Assembly (NCBI GenBank): GCA_910577255.1
Contig: CAJTMH010000002.1
Coordinates: 496,001-560,000, forward strand
Origin: an uncultured Duncaniella sp.
GTDB lineage: Bacteria > Bacteroidota > Bacteroidia > Bacteroidales > Muribaculaceae
DNA length: 64,000 bases
Direction: 5' to 3'
In this document: positions 61,620 through 64,000 of the stretch, one piece after another
Layout: every line of letters starts with the position of its first letter
Numbering within the stretch: the first letter of the stretch is position 1
The notes under the pieces: model-generated
The model's database searches: none
What the model saw: only the letters and a program-made list of their open reading frames with translations
Told to the model about the DNA's origin: nothing
Position numbers and translations under genes: made by a program

Positions 61620-64000
61620 ATGAAACGTTACATTCTCAGTGCATTACTTGCCGCAGCAACTATAAGCGGCTCGGCAGTGACACCATTATGGCTCCGCGAC
61701 GTGAAAATTTCGCCCGACGGCAAGCAGATAGCCTTCACCTACAAAGGGGATATCTACACCGTAGCCGCAACCGGCGGAACAGCAAAACGTCTCACCACCC
61801 AGCCATCATACGAATCGATGCCCATCTGGTCGCCCGACGGCAGCCAGATCGCATTCGCAAGCGACCGCGAAGGGGGAAATGACATTTTCATCATGCCTGC
61901 ATCCGGCGGAGAAGCAATCCGCCTCACCACAAATTCGGCCTCTGAAATCCCGGAAGCATTCAGCCCCGACGGCCAATATGTGGTGTTCTCGGCAGCAATC
62001 CAGGACGCTCCATCCAATCTGCTCTTCCCATCAGCCACTTACACAGAATTGTATCGCGTGCCAGTCAAGGGTGGCAAATCAGTGCAGATACTCTCCACTC
62101 CGGCAAAGATGCCCAACTATATGCCTGACGGCAAATCGTTCCTCTACCATGACCTGAAGGGACTGGAGGATGAATGGCGCAAGCACCACACATCGTCCAT
62201 CACCCGCGACATCTGGCTCTATGACGCGAAGACAGGCAAACACACCAACCTCACCCACCGCGAAGGTGAGGACCGCAACCCGGTACTCGCCTCGGACGGC
62301 AAGACAGTGTATTTCCTGAGCGAACGCGATGGAGGTTCATTCAATGTCTACTCTTTCAATCTCGACAATCCGTCAAAAGTCACCCCGGTAACCGATTTCA
62401 AGACACATCCGGTCCGTTTCCTCTCACAAGGCAACGATCGCACTCTCGCTTTCGGATATGACGGCGAAATCTACACCATGCGTCCCGGCGGCACTCCCGC
62501 CAAAGTGGCCATCGACGTGACTCTCGACGACGTAAACCCAACCGATATCCGCCGCTTCTCATCGGGCGCCGACGAAGCGGTTGTATCACCCGACGGCAAA
62601 CAGGTGGCAATCGTGAGCCACGGCGATGTATTCGTGACATCGGTAGAATACAAAACAACCAAGCAGATTTCGACCACTCCGCAGGCTGAATATGGTGTAG
62701 AATGGGGTCGTGACAACCGCACTCTCTACTATGTGAGCGACCGCGACGGCCACGACAATATATACCGCGCCACCATAGGCCGCAAGGAGGATCCCAATTT
62801 CCCGAATGCCACCCTCATCGAGGAGGAGGCCCTGCTCCCATCATCCGACGGCGTTGACCGCACACGTCCTGTCATCTCGCCTGACGGCAAGAAAATGGCA
62901 TTCGTGCAGGATAGAAGAAAAATCGCAGTGATGGACCTCGCGTCAAAAAACGTGAAACTCCTCACCAACGGCGAAACATACACAGCCCGCGACGGAGACA
63001 TCGACTTCTCATGGTCGCCCGACAGCAAATGGCTCACAGCAACAATAGACGTGCACAAACGTGACCCATATTATGATATCGCAATCATAAACGCCAATAC
63101 CGGAGAACTCACCAACATCACAAATTCAGGCTATGTCAACCATAGCCCCCGATGGGTGATGGGCGGCGACGCCATCCTATTTGTCAGCGAGCGTTATGGC
63201 ATGAAGAACCATGCATCATGGGGTTCTACCTATGACGCAATGCTCGTGTTCACCAACCAAGAGGCTTATGACAAATACCGCATGAGCGCCGAGGACTTCG
63301 AACTTGCCAAGGAAGTGGAGAAGTCACAAAAGAAGAAGAACGATACCCCCAAAGCTGACAGCAAGAAAGGCAAAAAGGACAAAAAAGATGCCTCCACCGA
63401 AAAGAAGGAAGAGAAGAAGGATGTCAACATCCAGCTCGCCGGAATCCAGGACCGCATCGTGCGTCTCACTCCATTCTCATCACGCCTCGGCGCATGCTAC
63501 ATCGATGACAAGGGTGAAAAACTCTATTTCCTCTCGGCATTCGATGGCGGATATGACCTCTGGAAGCTCGATCTCCGCGAAGGTGATGTGTCACTTGCCA
63601 ACAAACTTGGCGCTTCATATCTGACAATGCAGCCCGACGCCGAGGGTAAAAACCTCTTCCTGCTCGGCGGCCGCATGATGAAGAAGATGAATCTCGCGTC
63701 AGGCAAAATGGAAAACATCTCATTCTCAGCAAGCCAGAAAATTGACCCTGCAAAGGAAAGAGAGTACCTCTATGACTACATCCTCACCGAAGAGGCTGCC
63801 CGCTTCTACGACAAAAACATGCATGGCGTTGACTGGCAAGGTCTCGGCGAAGCCTATCGTCGCTTCCTCCCACATATCAACAACAATTATGACTTCGCTG
63901 AAATGGCAGGCGAACTCCTCGGAGAGCTCAATGTGTCGCACACAGGATGCCGCTACTATCCTGACGGAACTCCTGAAGCAACCTCTACGCTCGGTCTGCT
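61620..64000 (+). CDS. Tricorn-protease-like S41 family peptidase, C-terminus cut by window edge
   Basis: The first 793 residues of an exported tricorn-type protease, which trims oligopeptides. A signal peptide (about 1-20) comes first. The N-terminal half has TolB-like propeller blades, repeating VKISPDGKQIAFTYKGDIYT, MPIWSPDGSQIAFASDREGG and similar SPDG units; a second propeller follows. A strongly Lys-rich low-complexity segment lies at about 555-600. The end of the window falls in the helical linker domain (MHGVDWQGLGEAYRRFLPHI), before the PDZ and S41 catalytic domains. The product is probably periplasmic. The frame is open to base 64000. Confidence 0.9.
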   Translation, partial: MKRYILSALLAAATISGSAVTPLWLRDVKISPDGKQIAFTYKGDIYTVAATGGTAKRLTTQPSYESMPIWSPDGSQIAFASDREGGNDIFIMPASGGEAIRLTTNSASEIPEAFSPDGQYVVFSAAIQDAPSNLLFPSATYTELYRVPVKGGKSVQILSTPAKMPNYMPDGKSFLYHDLKGLEDEWRKHHTSSITRDIWLYDAKTGKHTNLTHREGEDRNPVLASDGKTVYFLSERDGGSFNVYSFNLDNPSKVTPVTDFKTHPVRFLSQGNDRTLAFGYDGEIYTMRPGGTPAKVAIDVTLDDVNPTDIRRFSSGADEAVVSPDGKQVAIVSHGDVFVTSVEYKTTKQISTTPQAEYGVEWGRDNRTLYYVSDRDGHDNIYRATIGRKEDPNFPNATLIEEEALLPSSDGVDRTRPVISPDGKKMAFVQDRRKIAVMDLASKNVKLLTNGETYTARDGDIDFSWSPDSKWLTATIDVHKRDPYYDIAIINANTGELTNITNSGYVNHSPRWVMGGDAILFVSERYGMKNHASWGSTYDAMLVFTNQEAYDKYRMSAEDFELAKEVEKSQKKKNDTPKADSKKGKKDKKDASTEKKEEKKDVNIQLAGIQDRIVRLTPFSSRLGACYIDDKGEKLYFLSAFDGGYDLWKLDLREGDVSLANKLGASYLTMQPDAEGKNLFLLGGRMMKKMNLASGKMENISFSASQKIDPAKEREYLYDYILTEEAARFYDKNMHGVDWQGLGEAYRRFLPHINNNYDFAEMAGELLGELNVSHTGCRYYPDGTPEATSTLGL

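Overview
The window looks like a chromosomal segment of a gut Bacteroidales bacterium, most likely a Muribaculaceae member (family-level guess; order-level call firm). Reasons: a SusC/RagA-type TonB-linked transporter, an UpxY-type NusG paralogue heading an exopolysaccharide locus, many families largely confined to Bacteroidota (DUF3943, DUF4271, DUF4834, DUF4836, DUF2723/GT117, DUF5683-like), and repeated Bacteroidota promoters (TTTG at -33, TAnnTTTG at -7, about 19-20 bp apart) upstream of genes. No tRNA, rRNA, CRISPR array, transposase, integrase or insertion sequence was seen.

Layout. 1-4123 (minus): a SusC-like transporter running off the left edge with a long 5' leader, and a DUF3943 protein. 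4340-12151 (plus): a secreted histidine phosphatase, then trpS, a giant GT117/DUF2723 membrane protein, a NodB deacetylase and queG. 12384-13100: a small secreted protein with its own strong promoter and terminator. 13218-16628 (minus): a tightly packed housekeeping operon LOG-DUF4271-hemD-rnpA-yidD-tatD. 16796-16972: a 58-residue membrane protein. 17094-20065 (minus): four phage-like genes including a portal-like protein and a probable head-tail adaptor, with no other phage genes around. 20269-23259 (plus): bioB, a ThiF/MoeB-like protein without its zinc cysteines, and a MetE-like protein without most zinc ligands.

23484-42951 (plus) is a large surface-polysaccharide locus: long leader, UpxY antiterminator, Wza-type export lipoprotein, Wzc-type tyrosine kinase, Wzx flippase, two GT4, a GT32, an EpsG/Wzy-type polymerase, three GT2, a DUF5683-like protein, another GT4 and a GNAT. 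A second promoter then drives an initiating sugar-phosphate transferase, an aminotransferase and a membrane-bound 4,6-dehydratase. Together these suffice in outline for a Wzx/Wzy polymer begun on an amino-deoxy sugar, comparable to WcfS/WcfR of Bacteroides fragilis PSA. An OmpA-family barrel protein (43008-44882) follows.

45292-64000 (plus): nifJ (pyruvate:ferredoxin oxidoreductase), a RecD-like helicase, a membrane-anchored pseudokinase-like protein, a GNAT-like protein, a second small glycan cluster (two glycosyltransferases and a flippase), a DUF4836 lipoprotein with an ABC ATPase and FtsX-like permease, the phosphatidylethanolamine pair psd-pssA, a DUF4834 protein and the N-terminal part of a tricorn-like S41 protease that runs off the right edge.

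The least ordinary items are the isolated portal/adaptor cassette (17094-20065), the pseudokinase (50551-51384), the two enzymes with lost metal sites, and the regulatory leaders in front of susC and upxY. Family names come from my own reading of the protein sequences; no database search was possible.
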